A DNA stretch of 64,000 nt from Cyanoderma ruficeps (Eukaryota; Chordata; Aves; Passeriformes; Timaliidae): assembly GCA_008694505.1 (NCBI GenBank), contig VZDJ01007753.1:27368501-27432500 (forward strand), given 5' to 3'. The first letter of the stretch is position 1. Every line of letters starts with the position of its first letter. The notes beneath the pieces are model-generated. The model did not search any database. It was not told the origin of the DNA and was given only the letters and a program-made list of their open reading frames with translations. Positions 40,001 to 54,338 of the stretch are shown one piece after another. The translations under genes and the position numbers were made by a program.

Positions 40001-42899
40001 CAGCTGAACTCATACTGAGTCACAGCAATTTGTAGTCTTTGTTGGCTCTTAGAGTTAAGGATGTAAGTCGGGCTGCTATTGATCCAGTGCTGGAAGCCCT
40101 GTAAGTAGCAGCATTTTGTACGTAGGTGGGTGATCAGCATCAACTGAGTAGAATAGTTAAAGTTCTCTTATATTCTGAAAAGTGACTCTGTAGAAGTGGC
40201 ATCATGGTGTTCCCTATTTATTGCATTTCAGTCACTTCCACATCTAGTTTGCACGGTATACAAATAAAGAGGGTTTTTCTCTTCCAGCTGCATTTTCTGT
40301 TTACTCAAGTCACCTTGATAGCTCAAAGTCAGTCTGGGTTCTTTTGTGTTTCTTAAATACTGTCAATACTGAAAATGGCAAATAAATATTTAGCTTGGTG
40401 CATCTGTTTACACAGCTATGCTGTAAATGAAAGAAGCTTCTGCATATACAACTGGACTTAGCCACAACACCAATGATTCATAAGGTAGAATTCAGTTCAC
40501 TCTCCTCCCATCTCATGCAAGTTATTTAGGTGAAAGAGAAGGAAAGAATTACTACGTTTGACACTACTAGGCAGGTCAAAGAATTAAAAAATTTACAGTC
40601 TTTTAAGGTGATTTTTTTCCTCTTGAACCACTTTTTCAAGACAGCTCTTCTGCAATAAAATGTGACAATGTATTTTCTTACTCATAAAAATAGAACATAA
40701 ACCTCAGAGAAAGGAAAAAGGTACTTCAAAAGTAAACTTGTATGTTGCATTTGGTGAAAACATTTTAAAACTGCAGAAGGCGCTCTCTTAATTATCCAAA
40801 ATCACCAATTTTAGTAAGTAATGTATATGTTACAATCTACTAATTAACGTAGAGATCTCACTAATAAAATGAGAGTGTATATGAAAAACAAGTAACAGAC
40901 CAAGACTGCAGAATTTAAGCAAGCCTAAAATGTATTATCTAACACATTTAATGGCATTCTTTTTCAGCTCAAGCTGTAATAACAAAGGGCTTTTTGAGGC
41001 AATTTCTGCGGTATATTTCTTCATGAAGAAAATAAGGGAATATATAATAGATACATTTATACAAACTAATTCCATCATTCCAGATATTGCAATTTGTTTC
41101 CAAAACATAGTTGCATCAGTCTTTGAATAAATATAATGAAAATTACTTCTAAGTTCAGTTAAATAAATCTGCGATAAATTAGAGTGTTATCAGGCACTTT
41201 TTCCACTTGGAGCAGTTTTTTTATTTAAGATTACTTATCTTACAATTAAAGGAGATAATTTACTTTTTATCTACTCGATGGTTATACGGTTAGAAGTCCT
41301 GCAATGTAAGTGTAGGCAAGATAAAGCTGCAGCCATTGAGTGTTTCCATGTAAATGGTAGTGTTTTCTGCCTGTTTACTAACACACTACGTACTGAAGGG
41401 CATTGACTTTATTTAAATTTATGTAAGAATTTTAATTTTTATAGTGTCAGCAGTTTCAAAATCGCTAAATTACTGCAAGAAATTCTAACTGATGCTTACA
41501 TTTCCATTAAAAAACTCAACACATTTAACGTTCTGCAAAACTGTCCTTCTAGGAAAATCCTTGATGTGTTGTTTACTTTTATGTTGTTCCACAAAATCTT
41601 ACAGCTCTCTAAATTCATCAGTGGTTTATAACATCTTCTAGGAAGAAAAAGCTGTGATTCATCAGTGCAGACAAAGCTGGGCTTTAATCCATTTCTATAA
41701 CCATATTGCCAAGTCTATATTGTTTACATTGCGTCTCAATTAAGAGACAGGCAGGACACCTGGTACTTCTTTATCTAAGTCCCACGGGCTGCCAGATGAC
41801 TCAAAATCCATAACAGGTGCTAAGGCAGTGTGAGTGGAGCACCATTAACACAAGCTGGAATTGGATAAAATTTGGACTATGCTTAACCACTTAAAACACT
41901 CACTTATGAAATGAAAAATGTAACCACTCTATACAAAAGTCCTTTACAGGAGGTGTATAAAGATATGTAGAACTAAAGTGCAAATACTGAACTTAAAATA
42001 AATTTTAATTTCAGTATATTCTTTAGATTATAAATGATATAAAAAACAAATTATATAAAAAAGTTGGGGTTCTTTTTAAGATAATAACATAAAAATAACT
42101 ATTTACTGAATTAATTCTAATTCTGTTCATCTGCTTAGGCAGCAAAAATGACAAAAATTATGCTCAGACTTTTCAAAATTAAGGGAAAAAAAATTTGAAT
42201 TAAGACTAATCAAATTCTTCAACTCTGTAGAACCCAGAAGTTATTTTAAGAACTTTGCCAAACAGGAACATCTCATGGAAGGATTTAAAAACCAACAATG
42301 GCTCAAATGAAAACCTGTATGATAAAAGATACTCCTTTGCACCAAAAAATCCCACTGCATATGTCTTTTCAGCACTTTTTCATCTAAGGTGACTGAACTA
42401 CATATTAAGCTTAGACTCCAACAGAACAGACTGCATGAGAGAAAAAATGAGTATCAGAAATTTTACAGTGGACAATTACTTAAGAACTATCTGTATCTAA
42501 ATGTGCAGTAATCCAATTAAGTTTCTATTTAATATTGTAATTATCAAGAACACAATATAGTGATTTTATTACCAGAGTAAGCAGCTACAAAGTACAGTAA
42601 ACTGTCATTTAAGACAGTGTCAGAGTATCTATGATAAACAGCACATTGGCTTAAACTAATGCACTATATGCCTCCAGGGAACGACAGACTCAGAGACTGG
42701 GTTTTAACATCAGAATCTATCCATTAATCTTGACTTAAATATAATCTACTCTGCAGTAAGAGGAAGAATGGGCATTCAATGAATTATCTGTTTGAAATAT
42801 AGCAGGAACATACTAATACAAACATATAGCAGAAAGTATCTGTTTCGGTACCATTTATAGTGTATTGTTGGTTCTACAAATCCTGAACTGCATTTTAGC

Positions 42900-43454
42900 A
42901 TGAAGTTAAAAAGTCTGATCAAATGGCTAGCACAATGGGAAGGACGAATACCTCAGCACGTTGGCTGGGTGGTTATAAGAATAATGACAGTATTTAAAAA
43001 TACTGCACTCATCCATGTTTTAGTAACAGGCTATGGACATGAAAGCAAAATAGTGAAGAAAACAGTGAAGAAAACAGCCCATATGCAGGCAGAATTCCCA
43101 CTCCGACGTACAGGGAGGATTTGTCTTACTAATGTATCCAAGATGGGAATCAATGAATCTATAAGGTATGTTGTGCTAATTGTTTTGAAGCCCATTACAG
43201 CTGCCACTGCTTCAGGCTCTCCCTGGAGTGACGGAGCGCTGCTCCTGCGGTCAGACAGAAGCGCTCACCTGGCAGCTGTGGGTTTGCGGGAGGCAGCAGG
43301 GGAGGCGCAGGGCCACCGGCCATGGGACTGGAGTTCATTAAAAGCTGTTGTACCAAACACACCAACCAAAGAAGTTAAGGCATGGGTTGAAGTGATGAAC
43401 GCAACAAATGTGAAATACTACAGGCCAGAGGGGAACTGCAACCCCACAAACTAA
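42900..43454 (+). other. Unexplained 184-codon open reading frame
   Basis: An ATG-started frame runs 184 codons in AT-rich intronic DNA, antisense to RALGAPA1. The first 100 residues are basic and hydrophobic. The middle (about residues 105-145) coincides with a GC-rich patch containing several CpGs at 43220-43330. The end is VMNATNVKYYRPEGNCNPTN. I recognise no domain, signal peptide or splice structure. It may be a decayed mobile element, a species-specific transcript or chance; part of its length reflects the local GC rise. Confidence 0.3.
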
Positions 43455-43986
43455 CTCCTGATGTTGGGAGAAGGGTTCATCCTCATTCTGACATCCGGCA
43501 TTACATCAGTTTTAACTCAGGTAACTAGGGTTAATAGGTGTAAAGAATACAGAAGCAAAACTAGTTCTCTACTCTCTGGTATTAGCATGAATGCTTAAGT
43601 TCACTGTTTTCATATATTCACGCATTTAAATTTCTACTTTAAATACCTTCTCTGCATATATAGACATATTAATTCCTGAGAAAAACAGTAAAATACCTTT
43701 TAATGAAGAAATCACTCCAAACTGCAAAGTTACACAACTAAAAATTACATTAATATTAAATACTGTCCAGTAAAAAGACTGCACATGCAGGTATGTGTCC
43801 ATTTGCCATTCCACACTACCAGTAACAAAGGAAACTTCTCTAATGAGAAATTCTGTTATTAATTCCAATCTATACTTTAATGAACTTTACAACTACTTTT
43901 TAAAAATTTTATAGTGGATGAGAATGTTTTCCCTTTACCTGGGGTTGCTGCAGTACCAGTAACAGATAATCTACTTATAAGCCTCT

Positions 43987-44388
43987 TTGGAGGGCAGTAA
44001 AGTCAATTTTAAGAATGATTTAAAAAACTCAAAGTCAGGCTTCTATTTAAATGAAGAAAACAAACATGAATTTTCAATTATTTTGCTCTTTTTATATTTT
44101 GAACAGCAATTAGCAAAGCAGCCCCTTTGCCCTCCTCCCGAATGCTGTCAAGCTGTTGAGAACAGTCTGCAGCACTACAATGGTACTATTGTGAACACAG
44201 CCTGGGCTTCCTTCCCACAGAGAGTTAAGTGGGCAGTTCCTGCTGCCCATGATTGGTGTCCAGTGAAACAATACTCAAGAGCCAGGTTTTATCAGCTCCA
44301 CGCCAAAGAAGTGAAGCCAGGGAACCCAAGCCTTCATATCATGCTGAACCATATGCCAACCCTGCTGGCCCCTAAAGTTTATCACTAG
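43987..44388 (+). other. Unexplained 133-codon open reading frame
   Basis: A second sense frame lies 0.5 kb after the previous one. Its last 90 residues include PLCPPPECCQAVENSLQHYN and HAKEVKPGNPSLHIML. No family is recognised. The proximity to the 42.9-kb frame suggests that both could be pieces of one older element or transcript, but this is only an inference. Confidence 0.25.
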
Positions 44389-46499
44389 GCATCAGGATCC
44401 ATCATGTCCCCTGTGAAATTTCACTTCACATACCTTCTGTGAAATGCATGGCTTTGCTGAAAACTGACCTTTTTCCACAATTGGCATGAACAGATGGATG
44501 GTAACTATGGTTTAGCAAGCTGAAATTAAACGATTTTCTAATAGCATGCATTCTTCTGTGTTTGGGAGGAGAAGCATTCAGAAGGAGATAGATGTATTTG
44601 TGATGCATGGATTTATTCAGGTGCAGTTAATCAGCAATTAAACTATTTTCTCAACGTCTAGAAAGTATATTGAGATTAATTTGATTGGCCAGGCTATGAT
44701 TAGGACTCATGTCCTTTGGACTGCCATATGGTAACTCCAATTACTGTAACACTAACTTTTAATCCTTGCTCTGTGTTAGCTTACTCCATTTTTCTACTAT
44801 GTGGTACATACAGAATAAACTATGATCTTTTTTGTTATAATTCTGACCGTGGGGAATATTTTTACATGAAGTACATTCCATCTCCAGCTAGCTATTTCCA
44901 CATACTGCCAGGCATTACATAAAAGCCCTTTTTCAGTAACTGAAATACAGACCTGGAGGAGGACAAAGCCAACCAATGTGCTAGTTTCTATTAATCTATT
45001 TTTTTCTTGGTACCTATGATCTTCTAATCCCTCTGTTGGCACTGGAAAGCATGCCCCAACTGTTTTGATTACCATATGCAGAATGATGCAGAAACAGTTT
45101 GCCAATATCTTATTCAACTCACCCAAAAACATCACTCTATCTCACAACCATTATGATTTTGCCAGTTTTGGTTGTTATAAATAATCCCCCACATTTCCCA
45201 CCAATTTAAATGTCAGAATCAAACATATGGAATGCCACATACTTATTTTTATATATACATGGTTTTTCATGTTTTAACATACAAACCTTTTAAGTTGTTT
45301 GCACATGCCTTATTTGTTATGAAGGCAAATTTAAGAAAAGGATTAAATCAATACACACTGCTGGTTTTTGCAATGGAAAATCAGGGCTTAAATAGTTTAA
45401 AAACATTTCTTTCCTTACATCTTAGAAATGTCAGGAAAAATTGTTTAATCATCCAGGTTTTTATCCACAGACTCCTGAGAGTTATCAAAGAAATCTGTAT
45501 GAATTTTAACACCTTAAGGGGGCAAGAGTCTTAACATTTTAACAAAGGGCTTTTGTTACCCAAAATGTTTAATTAATTAATAAGGTTAAGTAGGTATTAA
45601 CAAAAAACCTGTCACTTTGTGTTACACACAAGGCAATCAACTCTGTGTAACATTGGATTAGTTTATCTTTTTCATTCCAGTTTAAGGACTCATAGCCTTC
45701 TCCCTGCATTTTTTTTTAAAAAAGGGATTTATAGACTTCAAACCCACATTTTATAATGAAAGAGTGATTCCACTACTAACTTTCAGCTTATGACATACAA
45801 AAATTTCCTCCCTTTAAAACATAATTATTTTTAAATATATAAGAAGAAAAATTCCCTTCCCTCAAGGGATCTGTACTGACATATCCAGACTCAGAAGTTC
45901 TAGGAGGCTGATAATGCAGATCACTGCTTTTCAGGAGAGCTCACTGCCCTCCTTCTATTCTAAAACAGAATGCCACCGGCATAAGCCTACTCATATTTTG
46001 TTGAGAAATCAGGAGAACCAATATTTCTCCTTCTGATAGGTTAATTATATTAATGAAAGCACATAGAAGTAAAAGAATCTAGAATATATTTTCCCAAACA
46101 CTACAAAAAGATTTGAGTCTCCCCATAAATGTCTACTACATCAACAGAGCACTCAGGTCTTTACAAGTGCAATTAATAGTAGAAAACTACATTACTACAG
46201 TCAATCAGTTTTGCTAACTTGATATTTTGTGTTTTTACCACTTTCAAGAGAGTCTCATGCATTTCATTAGGGAAGAGTAGCTAATAGATAAAGCTGTACT
46301 GCTGACTGAAATATGTTGTAGATATCTTGTGATAACAACAGCATGATTAAACCCATGTGCTTAAACTGTACCCCTTTAACATGTGCTTCAGGCCAGGCAA
46401 TTTTACTTCAATGCCTGCAAAGATCTTTCTGGAAAACTGTATTAGGACACATTGGGAAATAAAGTGGTGATTTGAGACAGCCAACATGGCTGTCCTAAG

Positions 46500-46735
46500 G
46501 ACAAATCATGCACAAATTGGTGGCTTTCTACAACAGTGTTACAGCACTGGTACATGAGACAAGAGCAACTGATGTCATCTACCTCGATCTGTGCAAAGCA
46601 TCTGACACTCTCTGTCCAACATGATATCCTTGTCTCTAAATTTGAGAGACATGGATTTGATGGATGGACCACTTGGTGGATGAGGAATTGCCTGGATGAT
46701 CACACTCAAAGAGCTGTTCAAATTACTCCTCACAT
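46500..46735 (+). mobile_element. CR1 LINE ORF2 fragment
   Basis: The + strand reads as a degraded CR1 reverse transcriptase. [15 protein letters not shown] block corresponds to the CR1 'VYLDFSKAFDTV' region. It continues in another frame with [20 protein letters not shown]. Frameshifts and stops make it non-functional. Neither end of the element is present. Confidence 0.8.
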
Positions 46736-47906
46736 TAAAAATACATGAAAACCAAGTGAAATTTTGTGAAATTACGTTCACTACATGAAAATGTAGGAAA
46801 CACAGCAGCTTGGTACACATATCTGCAAGCATTTCTCCAGCAGTTATTCTAAGTGTCTATATGACAAACAGTAAGGCAAGAGTTTAAAAGCCTATCACAA
46901 ATGTTGGCTCAATCAGTTGTCTCTAGTGGCTAAAATCAAAGGCATTTAAAGTGATGCTTTGGAATTATTCATTGCAAAACAATCCTATTCTTTCAACAGG
47001 TAACTAATAAATGATGGCTGAGAACAGGCTTGCACTGCCTCTGAGGTCCAATTGTTACCCAGGACACTGCCTACTTTTGCTCCCTGGTGTTGCATTTTTA
47101 CTCTAATTGCATGATCAAGCCAATAAATTGGACTCAGGGGACAAAAAACCCTACAAAAGTACCTACCCTGACAAAACCAGAGGTTTCAAGAAAATGTACT
47201 TCAAACAGAACTGTGGCAAGACAAGACAAGCAAAAGAGAGGTATCAAGGCTTGAAAGATAGTCATTAATACTGACAGATTACTGTAATTCTGGCTGTCAA
47301 GGTGATCGATTTAAGCAGCATATGCCAATCAATACTCTTCTCATTTACTGAGCAGCATGAGATATATAGTTAGGCAAGATGTCCCAAAGACAGGATTTCA
47401 AACCACACTTAATGAACATAAATAGCACAATTTATGCTTTGGAATCTTAGCTCTTTTTTCATTTAGCTCCTTTCTTTTTTTTTTAATTGGGCAAACTTCA
47501 GCATGATGTTATTTATAAAGAAGTTATTTTAGATTACTCTATTGCACTGCATTGCCATTGTGCCAATTCCTTTACATATGATATTTCAAACTGTAATCAT
47601 TTTCTGTATAATGTATTAAAACATTAATCTTGAACATGAACAATCTTAAACGCAGTACTGTGCATTTTGCTTTTTTGACATTAGTGGTTTGTCATTCTGA
47701 GCACTTTAGCCATTCATGGCCATACAAGTATCCTGGTATTACATTTTTCTGGTATCTTCCCAGCAATTTTCCTTACAACAGCCTCCTTTTGTTCAAAAAT
47801 ACTTGTGAAATCATAGGAAAACACATTAATTTGATGTATTACTTCAGAGGAAAAGTAAAGGTAAAGATACAGCTATTACAGTCATTGCATACCTACAAGA
47901 AGACAT

Positions 47907-47947
47907 ACACACACACACACAGAGATATATAGAGATATATAGAGATA
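47907..47947. repeat. Short (CA)n plus GATATATA simple repeat
   Basis: About seven CA units are followed by two AGAGATATAT units and a shorter copy. It is a simple low-complexity tract. Confidence 0.8.
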
Positions 47948-50900
47948 CAAGACTTTCCTCTTACATGTCAGTTTCTTATAATGAGCAGAGAAACTGTTAC
48001 ATGATTCCTTAAAACCAAAACACCTGAACAGTCCATTAAAACAATCATATACTTCTATACATGATGGAAATCTTCTGTTTTTCATGTTACATTGTTGTAT
48101 GCAGGCATTTAATTAATCACTCACATTTATAATTATTAAAATACCAAATAAGTTGTCAGCAGAACTAGGATCTGCGAGAACACCCAGGGCAATTCAAAGT
48201 AAGGAAAGACTGAACATCATATTCTGTACCTTATGAGTCTTGCTTGAACTAGCAAAACAATTTTCACTGCTAGACAGTAAAACAGATTTCAGAAATAAGT
48301 GTATTTTCTTCTGGAAAAAACAGCAGGGGTTATATGACTCATCTATGTCTCTTACTTGAAATCATATCAGATAAGGCTACAACAGTAGACATCAGGGATG
48401 GAATAAATATTCTGGAATTTGTTATTATTTGTATAAAATGTATAAAGTAGTTTAAAAAAGTGTATCAAGCATTATTTTTAATTTTGGTATCTTCTCACCT
48501 GTGATTACAGAAAAGAATGAGTAACAGGTATATTAAAACCTTATTAAATATTCTGCATCAAAAATGTATTGCCAGAAATACAGCAAACTTTCCAGACTCT
48601 CGGCATATGGCAGATGAAAAAAATTCTAAACCAGAAAATATTACAAGGGCAGTCTTAATTTCATTAATTATTCCTTTCACTATACCAAAACCACAAGAGA
48701 AAGCATCCCTTATCCCTCTCCTATTTGATATACAGTTGCCATTGATGCAGTACCACCCTATTCACTTTTTTCCTTGGAGATGCTCATGCAGCTATAAGAT
48801 AGAAAACTTCCTGAACAAAGGGAACTTCCTGACAGTGCCAAAATCAGTGCTATCCAGTTTTAACTTTTAAGTTTCTGAACTAGTGAGAAATCTTCAAAAC
48901 CTTCACAAGTTAGTTTGAAAATTCAAATAGACAAATATTCTTAATTAAGTGAAACAAATGTAGCCAGAAATCTGAAGAATACCCTTTGGTCACTGTATGT
49001 CATTCATAAAGAACACTTTCTTCACTTTTCCAGGGCCTCCAATTCTGTCTTGAGGCAGGAGATGGTCAAACAAGAACAGCTAACAGCAACATTACCAGTT
49101 CTAATAAAACCTGTTCTTGGGGCAGTTGAGTATCACCTCAAGAAAAAAAGCTTTTTTTGAGTGATCAGTTTCTAATACAGAGCAAACTTTTAACAAACCA
49201 CTCACAGACATTACTTTATATAAGTTACTGTCTTGTCAGACACCATATGGGGTTAATACCTTCCCTTTCTCTAGAAGACAACTGTCAAAAGATTAGCTAC
49301 AGTACATCAAGTACCAACTGATTAGTCATATGGTACCAAGAAAGTTAGGAGGATGCAAAATTTTCAGTTTTGATAAAAAATACTATTTTATCCAATCATT
49401 CAGATTAAGATATACTCCATAACATTTTTAGATGGAATAATTAAAGCAACATTATTTTTTGCTACTTAAATGAATTGGTTTCATGTGACCAAAAAAAATC
49501 TCCAAAAAGAAATGCCAGTTTTTGGCACTAGGTCAAAGACTTTGCAGATTATTAGAATGAAGTGAAAATTATGCTATGATGAAAAAAGATAAAACAGTCA
49601 TGAATATTTCAGGTATTCTAAAATACCTATAAATTTCAGATTTAAAAGATGTTAAAGAGAACTTCTTACTGTGTGTTTAGCCTCTTACTGTGTGTCTTAA
49701 GTAGCATCTGTAATAGGGGAATACTATGTAAGACAGAAAGTGTCTGAAATGCACTATCTGAAGTGCAGATAGTTTGGAATAATTTTCAACACTCCAGAAT
49801 TTGTGTACAATGAAAAAAGTGACATTAATTTTTTCACAATTGCAATTTCACCCCCATGAGGTTTCTCGTATTTGTCCTGCTTTCTTGCAGTAATTGCAAA
49901 AAGTGGGATCACTGAAGGTGCTTACTACGTCAAGGTGTACCTCTTGGCACCTGGCTGACATCTGCTTTTTATTCAGGAAGTTCAAATAAAATTTTATATG
50001 AAGGCACAATTTCTATGTTCCCAATACTTAGTATTATCAACCACATATGGTTGATTCTGAATTCAGAATGTGAAAAAGTGCTTGGTCTGAGACATGAACC
50101 ACATCTTCATATTCTCAAACTCTTCATATCATGAATTTCAATGCAATTTACTAAATAAAGAGTATTTAACAATCCCTACATATTGGCCTTCTTATTGTAC
50201 ATCACAGTGAAAACGAATGTTCTCAACATTTAGTCACATTATTACACCTGCATTTACAAATGTTAGAAGTTTTCCTAGCATATGTGCAGGTTGAGCATAC
50301 TCAGGAGATAAGCATGCACTTCTTAAGATAATGGCAAATGAAATGAGAATAAACACATCAGCTATGAGAGGGAGGGCGTTACTGCTGCTTCATTAGCAAG
50401 ACACCACAAGTATTTTGTGTTTGTCACTTGCTACCATGTGCATGAACGCCACCTGCTCCTGAAGGGGTACTGATACAAGAGAGCCCGGCAACAAAAAAAT
50501 ATTGGGGACCAGAGAATCTTTGAAGGAGAAACTAAAGTAAATTCCACACACCAGTGCAAAAACTCCACCCAAAATAGCCATCTTGTCTTCAGACAGCTAC
50601 AACAATGAGTGTGTCAAGAATCAAATAAAGCAGGACAGCTGCCATGCATGACTAATGTTTGCTGATAAATATAGTAAATCTTTAATCTTAGAACTTGACA
50701 AATGGAAACACGGTATTCTGAGCAAAGAATAAAACCACAGAGCAGATAAAACCTTTAAAAATCATCAACCAAATCAAATCTCTAAATTGCTTTGCTATCT
50801 AAGTATCCTATCAGAAATGTCAAAATAACGTCAGAAAGAGGAAGGTGATTGACAGAATATGTCAGTCTCAGAAAGCTACTTCAGACCATACAACACATAC

Positions 50901-51671
50901 TCAAAGTTGGAGAAGACTATAAGAGGAAGATGACCAGACTTTCTGGTATCCACGCAACCATTCACACATACTATCACTGCCACACCATGATTAACAGACT
51001 GGCGCATTAAGGAAAAAGTTGCAATCAGGTTATGTGAAAAGGACTGAATATCCCTGCTGATTACAAATGACAGCTGATTTTTTCAGTCAGGTCTGCACTT
51101 AGAAAATGCACTGTCTCCGAGGGTAGATAAACTCTCCTTGGAAGTGGGAGGGCCAAGCTCTGCCAATTTTTCCCCATCCCACACCCAAGCAAATCAACAC
51201 AGTCTTAGTTTAATTAAGAGTTTACAGTGATCCATCACCAGAAGATCTACAATGTGATATTATAAACTTTCTTCAAAAATGGATAAGCACATGCCTACCT
51301 ATATATCTTTAACTCCCTACTAAGTCAAAAAACACCAAGTATGACACAGCGCCAGAAAACAAACCACACGCACCTGCAGGCAGAGAGACAATTGTACGCT
51401 CATTCTGGCTTTGAAATTAACTATTTCTGCTGGTCTACTACTGTAAAGAGAAAGGCTAATACAGAAATGTAGTGCCTGACACCTGTTTTGTTTGACAAAT
51501 CTCAAGTACTCTTGTGCCTTTGACATCCACATTCAACTGGATATTTATTAACCATCATCCAAATTCCTAATAAACTAGTACTGCTCAGTATATTAGAGAT
51601 TCCTAAGTAAGTAAATGAAGATCAGTTTCAAGAACATCACTTCAGGATTCTCTTTCACTGACACTGTTACA

Positions 51672-51974
51672 TGTTGCCTGAGTTTTACTGTTCTTTCTCT
51701 TTCTGTAGAACGTTCATACGCAACCAATGTAAATAAAACCTATTCTTAGAATGTTTACATACTTCTCCTGTGAGAGAAGACATGATTGACGGTGGTATCC
51801 ACCATCCAGGTCGAAAGGGTGGTAACCTATGTAGCCAATCCCTTGACCTCTGTACATATCTATAAATATTTAGAGTCAAAATAAAGATAATTAGACAGCC
51901 TTCTACAACTTCTGTCTTTGGAGCCTTTCTCTCGTGTTCCTAGATTGGGACACACCCAGCTTCGCCCCGCGACA
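51672..51974 (+). repeat. Solo LTR of an endogenous retrovirus (303 bp)
   Basis: The element begins TGTTGCCTGAG and ends CGCCCCGCGACA. It is bounded by GTTACA (51666-51671) and GTTACT (51975-51980), a six-base target duplication with one mismatch. Inside, in order, are a CCAAT box (about 51834), a TATA-like CTATAAATATTT (about 51860), and AATAAAG (about 51880) followed by the U5-like segment. These are the parts of a retroviral promoter and poly(A) unit. No internal retroviral sequence adjoins it, so it is a solo LTR. The small size recalls short avian LTRs. The family is not named. Confidence 0.7.
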
Positions 51975-54139
51975 GTTACTGGTTCTGGACTTGCAGGAAT
52001 CCTTGATCATCAGCTTCACTTTTCCATTTTGTGTACTTTCTGAAAAATAGCTTTTTTCCCTTTCCCCCCCCTTTTCAAATGTATTGTTTTCACCACTCTG
52101 AACCCTCTTTCTTTGCTCCAGCAATATTCCAACACAAAGAAAGGCCAGCTTGATTAGTGAATCCTGTCTGCCTTCCACAAGAGACATTAACTCTGGTAGT
52201 GTCTCCAGAAAAGCTGTTTAACCACATACCGTAAAATATGCCTGTTCCCCACAGCTTTTAGTCCACTACAAACTTAGACGCCAGAAGTGAACTGCTGCAG
52301 TCATAGCTAAAATATCCCAGAGGAAAAAAAGCAGAGGACAATAAAGACAGTTTTCAACTCCCCACTATCACAGGAACATAATTAGATTCAACGTTTCTAG
52401 ATAACAGACCATGCCCATGTTACAGAGAACATCCACCAATCTTTAGCCATTTTTGAATGAGGGAAATTCCTTCTTGACCTCAAGTCTGGCCATGGGTTAA
52501 ACACCAAAAGCATGTCCATGGTATTTTTAATCAAGAGGTTTTTATATCACTGAGACTTAGGCCAGACTTTGAATTTAGCATTTTTTGTTGTTCTCCACTG
52601 ACACAACTGGCTCCATCAAAGCCTAATTTAAGCCAAGAAAGTTTGTAGAGGTTTTTTCTAATTTCACACCAAGCAAACAGCTTTAAAAGAACTTCCCACA
52701 ACCCCATTTTAATTTTTAAATTATTATACTGAACAGTAAAAAAGATACTTCAAGCCAGATGGAATAAGAATTCCATGATGACTTAACAAAGCCACCCTTT
52801 AATATCAGTGCCCAGTCAACTGGTACTTCATAAGCTTACCAAGCATGAATTATCCACATGAAACCCACCAACCAATGCTTTCTAAAATCAAATACACAAA
52901 TGCTTTCTACTCATCATGCTAACCATACTAGGAGACATATCAGCACTTTAATGGAGGCCATGTTATGTCATAAATGACATACTGTGCTTTGGTGCATATT
53001 AAAAAGTACAGTTTGGAGAACTGAATTAAAAATGCAGTGCACAACTCCATGGAACTGGCCAATTCCCAGACATTGAGCTGGCAAGCTGTGTCCAAGGAAT
53101 ATAATAAACCTTTCATATTCTCTGAAGTTTAAACATACAAGTCTGTGGAGTTTTTTTGGTACTGGAAGTTTACTATTTCAAAGCAAATTGTTTTCCAATT
53201 GCTCATCGCTATACATCAATATAATGCTCTAAACCATCACTTTTGATGGTTGATGATGATTATGATAATACATTTTAAATTCTTTGACTAAGCTACTTGA
53301 GTAATGACAGAAAGATCGGACCTTTCCAAACATGAAAATACAATGAATCAACATGTGTCATCTACAGAAATGGCACAAACATCACTTAATGTGATCACAT
53401 AAAACACATCCATCATTCATCTGTAAATCCATTTCATCATATCTAATCCAAAACTCTGCAAGTATTAACAGTCAGCCATAGACAAAACAGTATTTTAGCA
53501 ACAATCTATCACATGACTAGTATTTACAACTTGGTTAGAAATTAAGCACAGAATTCTTTTGGATTAAAATTTAAATGTATCTTTCAGTTTATGAAATTCA
53601 AAAATTTCTTGTTGATTTAATTAACAGGTTGATTTTATCCTGTTGATTTAACTAACAGAACTCAATCTTAAGTAAGGAAAGGAGTAAAAGTGACTGACTT
53701 ACCTTATGTTTTTTAATTTATGGTTGATATATCTATTCTTCCAAGAGCAGCTCCTCCAAAACATACAATTTCAGTTCCGACAACAACAACAGAAAAGAGA
53801 CAGACTTTTCTGACATATTTACAAAGACACTAACATGATTTTGACATCAGTTTTGTATTCTGAGCTGAATAACAAAATCTGTATCACGTAAGTTTAATAA
53901 ACTTCTCACCTTGAAGGAATGCAGCATTCTTGGAAGGAGAAAATAAAACTAAGTCACACTAATACTGGATAAATACTTAATATCTTAAGGAAAGAAAGAT
54001 TATTAACATCTATTAACATCATGATATTGCAATTTTAGAAAGACTACTCATAAAATGCTCGTTAAAATAATTTTGTTAACAAAAAATGACAAGTCCATGC
54101 TACAAAACATTAGAAACAGGCAATTTTTCAGCACTTGAT

Positions 54140-54338
54140 CTATTCTTTATTTAATTTAAAAAGGAGGTCTTCATCTGAATGTTCTTCTATGGGTTTAAGT
54201 TCCGTAAAGGCACCATCGCCATTAAAAAAAAAAATCCTAATATTAATCTGAAAAAAAGAAAAAAAGATCATGAATATCATATCTGTAGAACTGCAAGGGA
54301 ATGTATATGCCTTGGAAACCATTTGAGTGAAAGGATAC
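54140..54338 (-). other. Open frame continuing past a RALGAPA1 splice donor
   Basis: If the intron after the exon at 54339 is not spliced, the RALGAPA1 frame stays open for more than 60 codons to a TAG at 54140-54142. The last part reads [20 protein letters not shown] and then LFKLNKE, which looks coding-like. It follows a strong polypyrimidine tract ending in CAG and overlaps an AATAAA signal. It could encode an alternative C-terminus made by intron retention and early polyadenylation, or be the remnant of another insertion with an A11 run on the + strand. Confidence 0.3.
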
